Numbered from the stretch's first letter, positions 11,685 to 23,248 are shown. The stretch: 64,000 nt of DNA from Reticulitermes speratus (GCA_021186555.1 JAJKFL010000039.1:15356733-15420732); one strand, 5' to 3'. Translations and numbers: made by a program. The notes: generated by a model from the letters alone, not told the origin.

Positions 11685-11905
11685 TTCTTACATAACGAGG
11701 AAGCACGTCGCTCATGTAGGTCATGTAGCATACTGAGACAAATAAAATATAGAGCAGTAGTATGGGCCAGGATGCAGATCATATTGTGACAGAAAATGTC
11801 GGAATTATGGCAAATGTTGGTAGGGAAATCTCGTAGAGAACGACTATTTGGAAAACCGAGAAGGAGATGAAAGGATAACATTGAAATTGACATTAAGAAG
11901 ACAAA
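11685..11905 (+). mobile_element. Decayed LINE fragment (C-terminal ORF region)
   Basis: In broken frames it reads HNEEARR, then WARMQ, VGKSRRERLFGKPRRR and KDNIEIDIKK, matching the [30 protein letters not shown] order of the intact copy. Confidence 0.65.
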
Positions 11906-12145
11906 ATATGCAGCAGTAAATGAACAGTAAACGTCCTTAGTGTGTGCCCAACCAAACGTAAGGTCATAAATAAATCTTCAAGTAGAGGCCCAGACTCATA
12001 ACCAGTAAGGTGTATGGGCTGTTCGCACTAGTCGGAGGCGATGGAAGTTGGGTAAGACGCATTGGTGGAATGGCGACTGGCAAGTGAAGACACAAGTGCT
12101 CGAAAAGAAACCGTCCCAGTACAACTTTGTGTATTAGAACTCCAA

Positions 12146-12415
12146 CGTAGTCGGTATAGTGACTCGCTACGGGCTGAACGGTCCGGGAATCGAATCCCGG
12201 TGGGGGCGAGATTTTTCGCAGCCGTCCATACCGGCCCTGGGGCCCACCCAGCCTCCCATACAATGGGTACCGGGTCTCTTTCCCGGGGGTAAAGCGGCCG
12301 GGGCGTGGGACCACCCACCCTCATCTAGTGCCAGGGTCAAAGAAAGAGTAGATCTATACCTCTACTCCCCCTCTGGGCCTTCATGACCTGTTCTACGGAG
12401 AACTTTACCTTTGCC
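12146..12415 (+). mobile_element. tRNA-derived SINE, family A
   Basis: The head starts at gtatagtgactcgctacggg (first bases of the A box degraded), with the B box gggaatcgaatcccggtg, the body accggccctggggcccaccc and cccgggggtaaagcggccgg, the module agtagatctatacctctact and a tttacctttg end. Four open frames on both strands overlap it and are accidental. Confidence 0.85.
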
Positions 12416-13114
12416 CGCATACTATAATCCCCGCTTTTTGACAGCACTTCTGGGCTAACAAACAGTATTTGGTGACAGAATTCATCGGTGGCCATTTTTG
12501 TCCCTTGCCATTTTGCGTTCTCTGCCAGTCGGTTCAAATTCACGTGTTTTGGAACTTACATCACTTGTTCAGTTCTGCCGGTATGTCAATACACAAGTCT
12601 CTCGTTGAAATAATTAGAAATAGAATTATGTCGAATTCTAGTACAAAATAACAAATAGGGTAAGTAAATAGGCTATCACTGTAGGCCAAATGTCTGATTT
12701 AAACAAACTACACGCTACTAAAAGTGTCAGTTCAGAGAAATACAACACCAAGATAGCGCAAAACCTTCACGCTCTGTTGAAATTAAGCGTTCTATAATTT
12801 TGGAAAGATAAAAGTCTAATATTCGGAAAATATCTTAAAAATAAAACTTTTATTAACCTATTTTTTCTTTTTGAAAGGGCGAATGTAGTTAACATAGTGA
12901 CCACGCAAAATCTAAATGTATATTTTAGTTCTATACAAATAACGTATGATAGTCATGTGACATCTTCAGAGACAGGCTGCAAACATACAAATTCTGCACA
13001 AACGTTTTTTGTAGGCCTGCGTTACAAATTCAGCTACGCATTTCGCTGCGTCCATAGCATGGCAACAGTTGCCCTTCAAAGTCCTCTGTTCCACTCAGTA
13101 AGAGTATCGTTAAA
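12416..13114. other. No recognised feature
   Basis: AT-rich flank between the SINE and a family-G repeat. Only short frames. Confidence 0.45.
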
Positions 13115-13320
13115 TTAATCTTTTTAAAGCCTAGCCTTTACTTTACCTACCGCAAGTTTCAACATTCAAAAATTCTGCATTTTGCCCACACAGTGTATTT
13201 ATGTGTTGTCAGAACGAACACCGACTTTTGCTTTATACAACATTAACGGAGAGTGTTTACTGAGCGGTATGACCTGGGTCTTTAACTAAAACAGATTACG
13301 GTTCGCCCTTAAAGGGTTAA
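13115..13320 (+). mobile_element. Family G repeat, best copy, TTAA at both ends
   Basis: Begins ttaatctttttaaagcctag and ends cccttaaagggttaa, with TTAA at 13115-13118 and 13317-13320. It contains ttttgcccacacagtgtatt (about 13180-13199) and gagagtgtttactgagcggt, both shared with other copies. TTAA target duplications are characteristic of piggyBac elements; there is no transposase here. Confidence 0.45.
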
Positions 13321-13710
13321 AATGGGAAGAAAGAAGAGAAAATAAATAAATACATAAAGACTGACTGAAAGAAAGGTATAAAGAAATGTAATATCCAGTG
13401 ATTTGTCTTATGTTTAAAACAATTTACTTCGAATTGCTGTATTCGGTAAAAAAACAGTCAAATTTCGTGTCAATCTGTGTGAATCCGAATGGTTTGAAGC
13501 TCAAATATAATAAACTGGTGTGTTGTATATACGAATAATAAAAATTTCAAAGTGTCAACATTATTCTTCCACTTTCCAGACAACGTACTGGATTTCAGCG
13601 ACCCAAATGACGTGTGCTCTTCCGACAAGACGAGTGTAATACTGTCATGGCAACAACAATTTGTTGCTCCAGCGAACTTCAACCATACTAACAACCCCAA
13701 CCATAGCCGG

Positions 13711-13736
13711 ACACGCACACACGCACACACACACAC
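13711..13736. repeat. (AC)n microsatellite, interrupted
   Basis: Short AC run with two CG interruptions. Confidence 0.85.
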
Positions 13737-14269
13737 TAGGTTTTAGACTGTCACCCTCACGGTGCACGAGTCGCTCATGCACCCACAGCCCACAAATATA
13801 CAACCCACTCCTGTATTCACTTTCCAAATTGGATTGCGCTTTATCGTACCAGCGGCCAGCCTGCTGGCAATAATTACAGAGCACCCCCTTCACTTGCATC
13901 CCTCCGCCCCCAAAGCGTGTAAACTGTCAGCAACCCAATCGTGCTTCCAAAGATCGATGGTTTTGCTAGATTCCAATTGAAATGGATACGGAATTAAAGA
14001 GTCCATACTGGTCGGTTAATTGGACATCTGTGTGTACATTCTACAAACACAATCACATCGATGTGTTGGCGAGTTGTGGTAAATGCATACACCCATCAGT
14101 AATAAAGACATGTGTATGTGACGGCTTGTGGCAACAGGAGCTTCAAAATTCTGCAAGTCATTCAGTAGTAGATTCGAAATGTGACTGCTCTGTGTATTGA
14201 ATAGATTATGTCAATCTGTTATAAAATACTATCTCATTGGCATACATTTTGCACATTCTGATTACTGTG
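13737..14269. other. No recognised feature
   Basis: Overlapping short frames in several registers around 13750-14200, none with a recognisable domain. The part at 13840-13960 is locally richer in G and C and could be regulatory, but nothing decisive is visible. Confidence 0.35.
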
Positions 14270-14575
14270 AGACGTCCATGCAGTCAGTACGTGGTTGTTA
14301 TAGCAGGATTACATCCACAAAGTACCAGTCATTTTGCATGACAACCTTCAGTGCGAGTCTCACAAACTTTACGGTCCACCTACCTCAGTCACATGACTGC
14401 AGCTACTACGTAAGCAGCCGAATATTATCACCTCCGCCCTGACGGCAGAAACACACTGATCTACGCGCACAAGACTTCGCGAACTCTCCCGACTTGTGAC
14501 ATCAGCCTAGGCTTAGTTAACGTTACCTGCGCCTTAAGTTGGAGACTTTGTGGAATTAATTCTGCTATACTCCCA
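14270..14575 (+). repeat. Dispersed repeat F, copy 1
   Basis: Aligns over about 290 bp in the same order with 45705-45998: shared blocks include gcaggattac/acaggattac, cagtcacatgactgcagct, the tcacctc module, gacttgtgacatcagcctag and gtggaattaattctg. No coding frame is conserved and no terminal repeats are clear. Unclassified. Confidence 0.7.
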
Positions 14576-14649
14576 GAAGTATTAATAACGCCGGTGAAAG
14601 CCGAAACTGTTCAGTTAGAGCAGGACAGATGTCGCATAAAATTCCAGGC

Positions 14650-14865
14650 TTCTAGGATATTACGCCGTGTCGACTGGTAAATACCAACGTTTTGAAGGAG
14701 GACACTGTCTTCTTCTTCTTCAACATAATCGTCCCTACGTAATTAACACACTCATATTTCCAGCGCGGCTAATTTTTTGGACTGCTTATCCCTGAAAATG
14801 AAGACAATATGATCTCTCGAAACGTCGGTAAATATTTACCAGTCGACATTGCGCAGCATCTCAGG
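14650..14865. mobile_element. Foldback element with degenerate hammerhead-like motifs
   Basis: The left arm (about 14653-14728) is the reverse complement of the right arm (about 14788-14862): gtgtcgactggtaaat on the left matches atttaccagtcgaca on the right. The right arm carries CTGAAAA (14792-14798), GAAAC and GTC near 14819-14826, as in a hammerhead core with G8 mutated. The left arm carries a TTGAAGA...AAAAC version on the minus strand. Confidence 0.5.
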
Positions 14866-15914
14866 AGATTTAAGTCTTCAGCAACTATCTGCGAGAACCT
14901 GAAACTCGCAGATATCATACACTGGTGCAGACGTTACGTGACATCTTTGACTTTTTAGTTTTAACTGATACCTTCATTATGTGAGCTAAGGATTTTGAGT
15001 TCCAATGGGAATGGGGTGGGGGTGGTGGCAAATCGTCTTACACATAAGCTATACAAAAACGACTGCACACACTAAAATACAGCTAAGGTAACGACATGTT
15101 AAACATTTACGGCAAGAATTTGAATCCTCCTGCACTCTTGTTTCAACTTGTTCGCAGATAGAACACACATTAAGTATCCAGTAGGCACTATTGGGTTACA
15201 ACGGTAATTACATTCAGACTTCCAAAGCGGACACACACACACACACACACACACACACGATTATAGTTGCAACACATTAAAAAAATTAAATAATTTCAAC
15301 AAGCAACTGCATTTCTCGTGACAGCTTCAAGTAAAGTACTTACCATAATTTCACCTGAGAGAGTATTATGCACAGTTAATTTTCAGTATTTATGCAGGCA
15401 CGCGGTAATTATTTTAATAATGCATTAGCGGTAAAGTACAACAGAGCCAGTGAGCCCGGTAGTGTACAATAACCGTTGCGCAGCTACGTGCGCCTATGCG
15501 CTTCAAATTTATCGTCGTCCGCTGATCGCGTTGTGGGTTGAACATTATCCTAGTTAAAAACAACATTCCCGTTTCTGTAGTTAATTTGGGCCGCTATCAG
15601 TACATAGACTGCATACAGTCGGTGGAGCACTGGTACAATGATAACTGACAGGGGAAAATCTAAGTACTCAGATAACAGGCTGTTCCAGTGCCATTTTGTC
15701 CACCATAAATCCAACAGACAGCTCGCGGTGAGAAGCTGGCCACTAACCGCGTGAGCTATGGTACAGCTTAAGTCATGTTAAGCAGGAATACCTGAAATCA
15801 AAGCTCTTAAGAACCTTACAATTAATGTACCTGAGGCCCTGATCGTTATCTCCATTTTGACCACATTTTATCAAAGTCGCAAGCCAAGAACTCGTAACTA
15901 TTTAAATACGGTAG
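14866..15914. other. No gene recognised; includes an (AC)14 run
   Basis: The perfect AC dinucleotide run lies at 15231-15258. The rest is unclassified. Confidence 0.5.
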
Positions 15915-15925
15915 TCCCTGTGCTT

Positions 15926-16187
15926 GACGATCCCAGTGGCCGCACGGTCTAAGACGTGGGTCTGCGGCCGCTCGCTTCTGGAATTGCGTGTTCGATTCCC
16001 GCCAGGGGCATGGATGTCTGTCTCTTGTGAGTGAGTGTTGTGTGTTGTCAGGTAGAGGTCTCTGCGTCGGGCTGGTCACTCGTCCTGAGGAGTCCTACCG
16101 AGTATGGTGTGTCTGAGTGTGATCGTGAAGCCTTGATAATGAGGAGGCCCTGGCCCACTAGGGGCTGTTACGCCATTGGAAAAAAAA
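15926..16187 (+). mobile_element. tRNA-derived SINE, family B, with target-site duplication
   Basis: The head gatcccagtggccgcacggt (A box) and gtgttcgattcccgcc (B box) are followed by catggatgtctgtctcttgt, caggtagaggtctctgcgtc and a poly-A end. tccctgtgctt (15915-15925) recurs as tccctgcgctt (16188-16198). Copies in the opposite orientation lie at 40.8 and 42.2 kb. Confidence 0.9.
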
Positions 16188-16198
16188 TCCCTGCGCTT

Positions 16199-16345
16199 AA
16201 TTAAGGGAAGAAACCCCATTGATACATACTGAACATGAGACTCAGTTGGTCCCAGAGGTGGTCTGGATGATACGGAGACGACGAAAATCAATGCTTCTGT
16301 CGGGAATCGAACCCTAGGTCACCCAACCCGTATCTTATCAACAAT
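16199..16345 (-). mobile_element. Partial SINE, family A subtype 2
   Basis: On the minus strand it has a B box (gggttcgattcccgac), then the tccagaccacctctggga body and an early truncation. It sits immediately beside the SINE B duplication. Confidence 0.6.
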
Positions 16346-16505
16346 ATTGATGGAGTTAACCAAGTTCCTTTTGAAACAGTTGTAAGATCGATAAGCATCA
16401 ATCCCTTAAATATAAAGTGATTAGATTCTTCATGCTAAGCAACGTCAGACACTTGAAATGACGACTGCACAGGACAGCACCGGCAAGACGGTGGCGCCGA
16501 GTGCT

Positions 16506-16545
16506 TATAAAGTGCAGGGAGGACACTGTGCTACAGTTCGGTGTT
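16506..16545 (+). promoter_or_regulatory. Candidate TATA plus initiator core promoter
   Basis: TATAAA at 16506-16511 is followed 29 bases later by an initiator-like CAGT (A at 16535). The spacing suits an arthropod pol II promoter. No convincing downstream exon is seen, so it may be a host promoter, a transposon promoter or chance. Confidence 0.25.
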
Positions 16546-16914
16546 AAAAAGCCATGTAGTGTCTGAATGGTATCAATAGCTGACAGAACGGGATTAGCTA
16601 GGTAGCGGTACTGGCAGTGTGACAGTGTTTGGGAGGAACAGATAGCAGGCGGGCGAACGGTTGGCGAGCGTGCCGGGGATTTATGTGGAGTCCTCGGGCC
16701 TTCTGCAACAGTGGGACAAGCACAGACACTTGCTGTATTCCCTCAAGAACAAGATGTATAGTACAAGAGAATTTGTAGGTGCAACTGGCTTACGTTCTGA
16801 ATGAATGGGGTTTCGTTCCATAATGTTCGGATTTGGTGGACATTAGAGCATTCAAGTTCACTCCTCACGAAAGAAAACCGAAGGACGAAGTCAATCGTTT
16901 AACATCCAGCTAAC
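16546..16914. other. No recognised feature
   Basis: Moderately GC-rich, non-repetitive-looking stretch downstream of the candidate promoter. There is no long open frame. Confidence 0.35.
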
Positions 16915-16916
16915 TA

Positions 16917-17281
16917 CAGTGATTCCTCGGCTAACGAGTGACCCTGCTAACGAATTTTTCGGCTAACAAAGATTTTTTCGCTGTTTTTCGGACTCGGCTA
17001 ACGAATATGGATTCGGCTAACGAATGTTTTAGTGGATGCTAGCGCTAACATAAAGCAGCAAACATGAACGGTCGGGCCATTCCAGGAGCTTATCATTTCC
17101 GTCTGTATGTGTGTGACAAAGAAATGAGCTGACCACATCACATAGGGGAGACCCACCAACCAAAAAAAGTAAGCGACAAACCCAAGGGAAGCAGAAAGTT
17201 GCTCACGTTTCGGCTAACGAAGATTTCGGCTAACGAATGTGATTCCGGAACGAATTATCTTCGTTAGCCGAGGTATCACTG
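16917..17281. mobile_element. pogo/Tigger-like MITE with TA target duplication
   Basis: Terminal inverted repeats at 16917-16937 and 17261-17281 are 20/21 identical (cagtgattcctcggctaac against cagtgatacctcggctaac) and flanked by TA at 16915-16916 and 17282-17283. The CAGTG-TACCTCGG type of terminus is typical of the pogo/Tigger branch of Tc1/mariner. Inside, variants of tcggctaacgaa recur several times near both ends. An internal lysine-rich stretch (PKKVSDKPKGSRK at about 17160-17205) could be the relic of a transposase N-terminus, which is speculative. The element is 365 bp and non-autonomous. Confidence 0.85.
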
Positions 17282-17302
17282 TATAAGCGTAATTATTAAT
17301 TC

Positions 17303-17368
17303 AAGAAAATTCCTGCATTTTATGGAACGCAAAGGTTTATTGCCGTGCTCACAAGGGACCGCCACTGG
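17303..17368 (-). mobile_element. LINE 3' fragment
   Basis: gcattttatggaacgcaaag, then ttgccgtgctcacaagggac and gccactgg match the minus-strand 3' end of the RTE-like LINE. It lies just outside the MITE. Confidence 0.7.
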
Positions 17369-17477
17369 TATCTATCTCGAGACGGTTACATCCAATCAAA
17401 CCTCTCCACCCTATTTCCCTAACAATAACACTTAATATTATTTTCCCATCTCACTCCAAACGACGTAACCTGCCCCG

Positions 17478-17706
17478 CACCATAGCCCAGGCAGTAGTAA
17501 TCGACCTCTCCCCGTGGAGGACTGGTTTCGATCGCAGGCCATTTCTTGTTGGATTTACGGTGGACAAAGTGGCACAGAGAAACAGGATTTTCTCCGAGAG
17601 CTTCGTGTTCCCCTATCAGTACCATTCCATCAAGGCTCCGCACTCATTCATGTCATCGACGCCATATATTCTCATCAGTGGACAGCGTCGTTAAATCAGA
17701 CACTTC
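17478..17706 (+). mobile_element. tRNA-derived SINE, family C (diverged)
   Basis: accatagcccaggcagtagt (A-box region), ggtttcgatcgcaggcc (degenerate B box), ggtggacaaagtggcacaga and cgtcgttaaatcagacactt follow the order of the 5.35-kb copy. Confidence 0.7.
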
Positions 17707-18439
17707 TTTCTTCCCATTACGCCTGAGATAGGCCTGACTCACGTGACAGCACAGGGTGCTGAAGTCGGCTCCCCCCGGTGGACTTGCCTGATATGATTCC
17801 TTGCTGCTTGGCTCCTTGCATTATCTTTTCAATAACACGAGTCGAGGGGAGGCGGTCAGATTCGCCCCCCCCCCCCCCAACCCTACACCCACATCCATAA
17901 TACAACACGTCCAGTCGAGACGAGACGTTTCCATTCCGCCGACGCCACATCTTGCAGCATCTCGTCATATCCTGACCGCAGCAGGTAGCCAGAATACACT
18001 GTATACACGATCCGCAATTTCTGTTCCACAGCTATTGCATGTTGACAGAGCAAGGCAGATGCAAATTTGTCCCTGGGCCTACGCGCCGCGCATTTAAGAC
18101 GCAGGCGTCTCATTTATTTATTTATTTATTTACTATATATTTCTAGGTTGTTTAGTGGCACTGTCAATAATACATACTATTGACCTATAGCGTCAGTGGA
18201 TAAGAGTGAACACCGAATTAGAAAGGATGCGCAAGGAAGCAGCTATGGAGTCATTTAAAGAAATATTCCGGCAGCTGTCTGAAGAGACTGGAGAAAACCA
18301 CGAAAACTTATCTGTCAGTATAGTCGATGTTTCGACCGAAATTCGAGCCGAGCAACACCCGAACTGATCGGTCTTGAAGGCGTATATGGGGCATAGAGGT
18401 AAAGCCCACGCATTACTTTCAATTTCCATGTTTTATTTT
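17707..18439. other. No gene recognised; poly-C and (ATTT)n runs
   Basis: A 14-base C run lies at 17865-17878 and an ATTT repeat at about 18112-18132. Frames at 17717-18113 overlap each other on both strands and have no family resemblance. Confidence 0.45.
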
Positions 18440-18676
18440 ATTATTGCTTCACTAGAAGACCCAGGCGTAGATAGGAGGATAATATTAAAATGGATCTTCA
18501 AAAAGTGTGATGGGGGGCATGGGCTGGATTGATATGACTCAGGATAGGGACAGGTGGCGGGCTCTTGTGAATGAGGTAATGAACCTTCGGGTCCAATAAA
18601 ATGCGCGGAATTTCTTGACTAGCTGAGGACCTGTTAGCTTCTGAAGAAGGACTCTGCCCCATGGAGTTAGTTAGTT
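18440..18676 (+). mobile_element. LINE 3' end (RTE-like family)
   Basis: Contains gataggaggataatattaa (RWEDNIK region), catgggctggattgatatga (MDWI), the non-coding end and the terminal gttagttagtta tail. Close to the 1915-2095 copy, with a little more of the coding end. Confidence 0.85.
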
Positions 18677-18779
18677 ATTACTTTACTAGTCGATCAGTTT
18701 AGGACGTTACACAGTGACGGACTTTGTCATTAATACACATCGCGTAGTAACATTACTGCCTCCTCTTACGAAGTCTACA

Positions 18780-18925
18780 ATGCACGAAGTTCGCATGTGG
18801 TTAGGATGGGGAGAAGGGCAATACATGCACAATTTTTGCAGGAAAAACCTGTTGGGAAACGTACACTTGGAATAGGGAGAATGGAATTGTAAGACACCTC
18901 CAAACTGAGGCAACTAGGCTATGAG
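18780..18925 (+). mobile_element. Decayed LINE fragment
   Basis: ttaggatggggagaagggca corresponds to RMGEG, and ggaaaaacctgttgggaaac to VGKPxGK, of the intact copy. It is frameshifted. The order relative to the 3' end just upstream shows it is a separate insertion. Confidence 0.5.
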
Positions 18926-20189
18926 AATTTGAGGTGAATGGAACTGCTATTGCTCGTGTCCAGTGGCAGACATTCCGATAAGCACCGTTGTACCTGCGCG
19001 TCCTGTTAGGCAATCATTAGCCTCACTGCCTTACGTTGTAACACTAACATGTTGTATAAAGTTGTCTATGACAGCATAGTACTTTATACAAGTTAAGGGC
19101 CAAAGGAATATTAGAGGCACCCAAGCAAAATAACCTGTGCAGCCCAGTGTTGCGTCACAGAAGAGCTTGTGCTGACACAAAATTTCAGCTCTCTTCTCTA
19201 CCACGTAACAAAGTTATGAATAGGTTCTTTCAGACGCCTTGGATTCCGTCTAAACGAAGGTATCAACATCCCAATAAACGATACAGCTATCAGAGGAATG
19301 TTATAGAAACACAGCCCCTAGGGAACAAGACATACTCGTACAGAGACACGGAACAACTGCGCGGTTTGAACGAAAGATAACATTGATATTCATGTGCGAC
19401 AGAGAGACACAAAGTAATACATACAGAATGAAAGGCTTCCTCTTTTGACGTTTTGCATGCCATTTATTCAATCTTGCTGCACACCTTTTATCGAACCTCG
19501 TTTTATGTCCTTTTCCCCCATCCGTTTTTCGTACATGCACCCTATTTTGGTTTTCAATTTTTTCTTTCACTTTTGCGTTTTATATCTTTCCTTATTTGTC
19601 TGTTCGTTTAATTTTACTTTATATCTTTCACGTCTTTTTGTGCCTTACCCTCTTCCACTCTCTCTTTCCTTTCTTCTTTCGTCTTTTCCTCATCCCTTTA
19701 TCTCTTATTCTCTCTCATTTATACATTCTGCTGTCTATCCTTATCTCTATTTTCCTTGTTCTTGCTCAGTCTCTTCGTTCTCTGCTCCTTTTGTACAACT
19801 CTTTCCTTCCTTCCTTATCTCTGACTCCGTCTCGCAGCGTCCACCATCGGACCTGAGTTCCACGCGCCCTGTGTCTCAGCTGTGGTCACTTCACTCTGAT
19901 CCAATATTGTCGAGAGCTGATGGTGTAGCGCCGTGATCCAATAACATATTGTTAGGGGTCACAATCCCAACGTCCAGCAGCTCCGCAGCCGTATTGAAAG
20001 ACTTTACATTTATGTACAAGTAGAAGTGGTGTATGGCTCCCTGTGGCAGCACGACTCACACAGATTCTCACTGTAAGTTACGCCTACTAATTCCACATCA
20101 CAAGTCTCTGAAACAACTGTCCCTCTAAAAATAACAACAATAACAATAAATCATTATATGAGCTATTATTGTTATTATTAAACCTAAAA
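18926..20189. other. No gene recognised; long pyrimidine-rich tract
   Basis: About 19480-19830 is strongly C/T-rich on the plus strand (repeated ctttcc, ctctc, cttct). The frame at 19445-19936 is a low-complexity F/S/L translation of this tract and not a credible protein. Confidence 0.5.
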
Positions 20190-20211
20190 GGTAAAGGTAA
20201 AATTCTCCCCG
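20190..20211 (-). mobile_element. SINE A 3' tail remnant
   Basis: aaaggtaaaggtaaaattct is the reverse complement of the family-A terminus (agaaatttacctttacct). Confidence 0.5.

Positions 20212-20212
<1 letters not shown>

Positions 20213-20249
<37 letters not shown>
20213..20249. repeat. (ATT)n microsatellite
   Basis: Uninterrupted ATT/TTA run of about 12 units, next to a SINE tail. Confidence 0.95.
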
Positions 20250-20250
<1 letters not shown>

Positions 20251-20284
20251 TGTTTTCCTATTACAGAAGACATTAGATGCTCAA

Positions 20285-20400
20285 CAGTAAAGAAATTCCC
20301 CGCACTTTACGGAACCCGCAGGTCCATTACCTTATTCATAAAAGTCTGCCACTGGGCCATATTCCAATTTAGATAAATCCAGTCAACACTCGCCCATATT
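20285..20400 (-). mobile_element. LINE 3' fragment
   Basis: aagaaattccccgcacttta, then ggaacccgcaggtccattac and aaagtctgccactggg match the minus-strand LINE 3' end, continuing into the WDRDQ-like region at lower similarity. Confidence 0.75.
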
Positions 20401-23240
20401 TTGTTTTGATTTGTAATTACACAACATAAAAATCTTATTATGATATACGAGTAGGTCTATAAGTTTTATTTTAAACAGTTGTAGTATTAGATATAGGAGG
20501 CCTATTAAACAAAATGCGATAAAAATTTCTTCAGTTCACAGTGTCAAATCTGTGCTATTTATTGTGTTTGTATCTGAAGTAAAAGAATATTAGGGTTACT
20601 GTGGTACAAGAAATTGCGAAGTATAGATTTAGAATACAAGAAGGCTACACCGTACGTTTATATAATTCACTAAAGTACGTATTTCGAGTCTTGGTATAGG
20701 TCCTATCTTAAAATATATTACCAATGAATCGTCATGAAAGAATGCACTGAAGAATGCTTTCAGCACTGTAGAGGTAGACAGAAGCCCTGCCCACGTAGTC
20801 CACCTGACTCGGTTTGTCTTGCAAGTAGACATTTTTATGACACATCTCGGACTTACGTACAGCAGGTGTCCGGTTTGACTTTCGACCGTGACACCAACCA
20901 TTATGTTTGTTGTTTATTTTCCTCAGTCCCTCCAGGCAAATTCAAGGATAATACTTTAATTAGGTCACGGCTTCTTCCTTCCACATCCTTTTCAATTCAT
21001 TATTCAGTATCAAATTATCATTGCACGGTACACAGTCTGATTTATCGACCGAGACGTTAACGACACCACACAAACAACTTTTTACAGTTCCAAGCCATTG
21101 CCCTGGTATGTTTGTGCGCAACATTTTTCTAGCTCATTTTAGTCTTACTTCGGCTTCATTCTAAATACATTAATTAATTAAAAACTAATTTAAACTTATA
21201 ACCCAACAAAAAGACATCCAGTGTAGACAGTCTGTTCTGAAATATGCACGATATAGTTTGTATCTGAGTTATAACAAACGTTTCTTGTGTTTTTTTTTCT
21301 TTACTAGGCCTAATTTCAACACAAACTTCATTTATGTTTCCTAATGTGATGAACAGACATTTACTCTTTCAGAAGTTCCCAGTAACTTATTAGGCGGACA
21401 CACAGTAACTTTAGAACATGGTTGCTCATTATCTTTCTGCATCATGTCCATTCATTCAGTAGTCTATTACGTATGTGTACTTGGAACCATTTGTTTGTAA
21501 TCCGCATACTATTTTTGTATTATGTTTTATGATATTTATATTTCCAGTCACCAGAATTAAAGTACCTGACGTAACCGTGAAATGTCCAGCATTCCCGATA
21601 TTCTCATAATGTCCTTATAACACTTTCCAGAAACAATTAAAATGGTAGGTCCCAGTGAGAATACAGGATTGGCTTGATTGAATCAGTTTTTGAAATGCTT
21701 GAGATACAAGAAATCTACTAGACATCTCCACACAATAACAGAAAATCTACCGTAAATTTCATGTCTCGGCGCCATGTAACTCAGACCCTGCGTACATGGG
21801 CCCCTGTTACTCGAAAGACCCACCCGGAACAGCCGTTCCCGCCCACAGAGCCTGACAAGCACCTCCAGTAGTTCCCTCTTTGTTCGCACAAGAGGGTGTG
21901 GTAGCTACTAAAGAGGGTGCTTTTTCTATCTATCACTCCACACCCTGTCCAAGATGGACTTCCTTAATCCAATCGTGATAGTTCTCCATTTGTGTTTGGG
22001 CAACACAAGAACTCTGTTCGCATTAAACTGAAGCACTTTAGAAAAAGCCTTCAGTGGTCACAGTCACAGTCGAGTGGTCGTATCCGGCAGTCCCGAGTTC
22101 GACTTTCGGTTTCTGTGCTTACAGTCCAGAGATTGTCAGGCGCTTCCTTAGCCCCTTCACGTAAATACTAGTCTGTGGTTTTAATATTCCTCCAACTGCC
22201 TCTGCAATTCAGCATTCATTTTCACATTATCGTTTGACGCTATATAACTCACGCAGTTGATATTCGTGGTTAAATAAATGCAGAAACACGTCAGACCTTG
22301 ATCATAATGTCTCAGGAATGATGGTTGTGACAAAATGCTGGTCTCCTATTGGCTGTTAGCTGAGGAAGTACCTCCAAATACGATACTGAACAGCAACATG
22401 CGCCTGACTAATCCACATCCAAACCGCCAGCTGCGCATGCCGCATTGCATACTTGCCAGGCGGGTATCTGTTGCTATAAGAATATACTGACAGTTTGTAA
22501 CCAAACACAGAGTTTCATTTCGGAGGGGTAAATAAGTCGAAACCTGAAGCTGACTACCCACCAGAATGCGTTGAGCTTTAGCTTCTTGCTGTTTAGGTGC
22601 CTGTATGACATTGCGATTAGGCACAGGAGATCCTCACGAAGCATCCCGGCTACTATGAACGCCTTAGTAGACTTTTTACGAAACATTTCCGAGGGAACAT
22701 CATACCTTCAGTAGCCAAACCTCCCGTACAAACAGTCCTGTGTTTTCAATGAGTCCTCCCATATGGTGATCTTGGTAAACATCTTTTCAGATTTTCACAG
22801 TTTAATACAAGCGTTCATAAAATGATTAACATATTTGTATCCGCTAATGATACTGTCAGACACTGCCTTAACAACAAGAAACGTAAAAATATCAGTTACA
22901 AGTAATGGCAGAAGTAACAACAAAGTATGTCATATTTTTATTAATTGTCGTAATTATAGCTCCCTCCTGTGACTTCCCTTCTCTTGTTGTTATGGCTGTA
23001 ACATGGCTGTCCGCAGTCAGCTGATTTACTACTGATGCCTTGTGGGAATTCGGCGGGAAGCAGTGTATACCGAAATATTAACCCATTACGTTTGCGTTAC
23101 CCACCGGCATATGAAGAACTGAAATATGTTGAAAATGGAGTCTAGACTTCCTAACACTGCTGTAAACATCTACTTTAGTTAAACTGTTCATTCATGACAC
23201 CAATAAATGCACCTTTGATACATGTAAATACAATTTTATA
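20401..23240. other. No gene recognised; possible tRNA-like relic near 22.06 kb
   Basis: Mostly AT-rich. Around 22060-22130 the sequence cgagtggtc...cgagttcgacttt has the spacing of A and B boxes and may be an old SINE. A frame at 22346-22624 (minus, 92 codons) has no recognisable domain. A 108-codon plus frame at 20734-21060 overlaps a minus frame and is not convincing. Confidence 0.35.
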
Positions 23241-23248
23241 TCGCTACT

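Noticed and set aside
19445..19936. Hydrophobic 163-codon protein
   Set aside because: Low-complexity translation of a pyrimidine-rich tract, with F, S, L and P dominating throughout.
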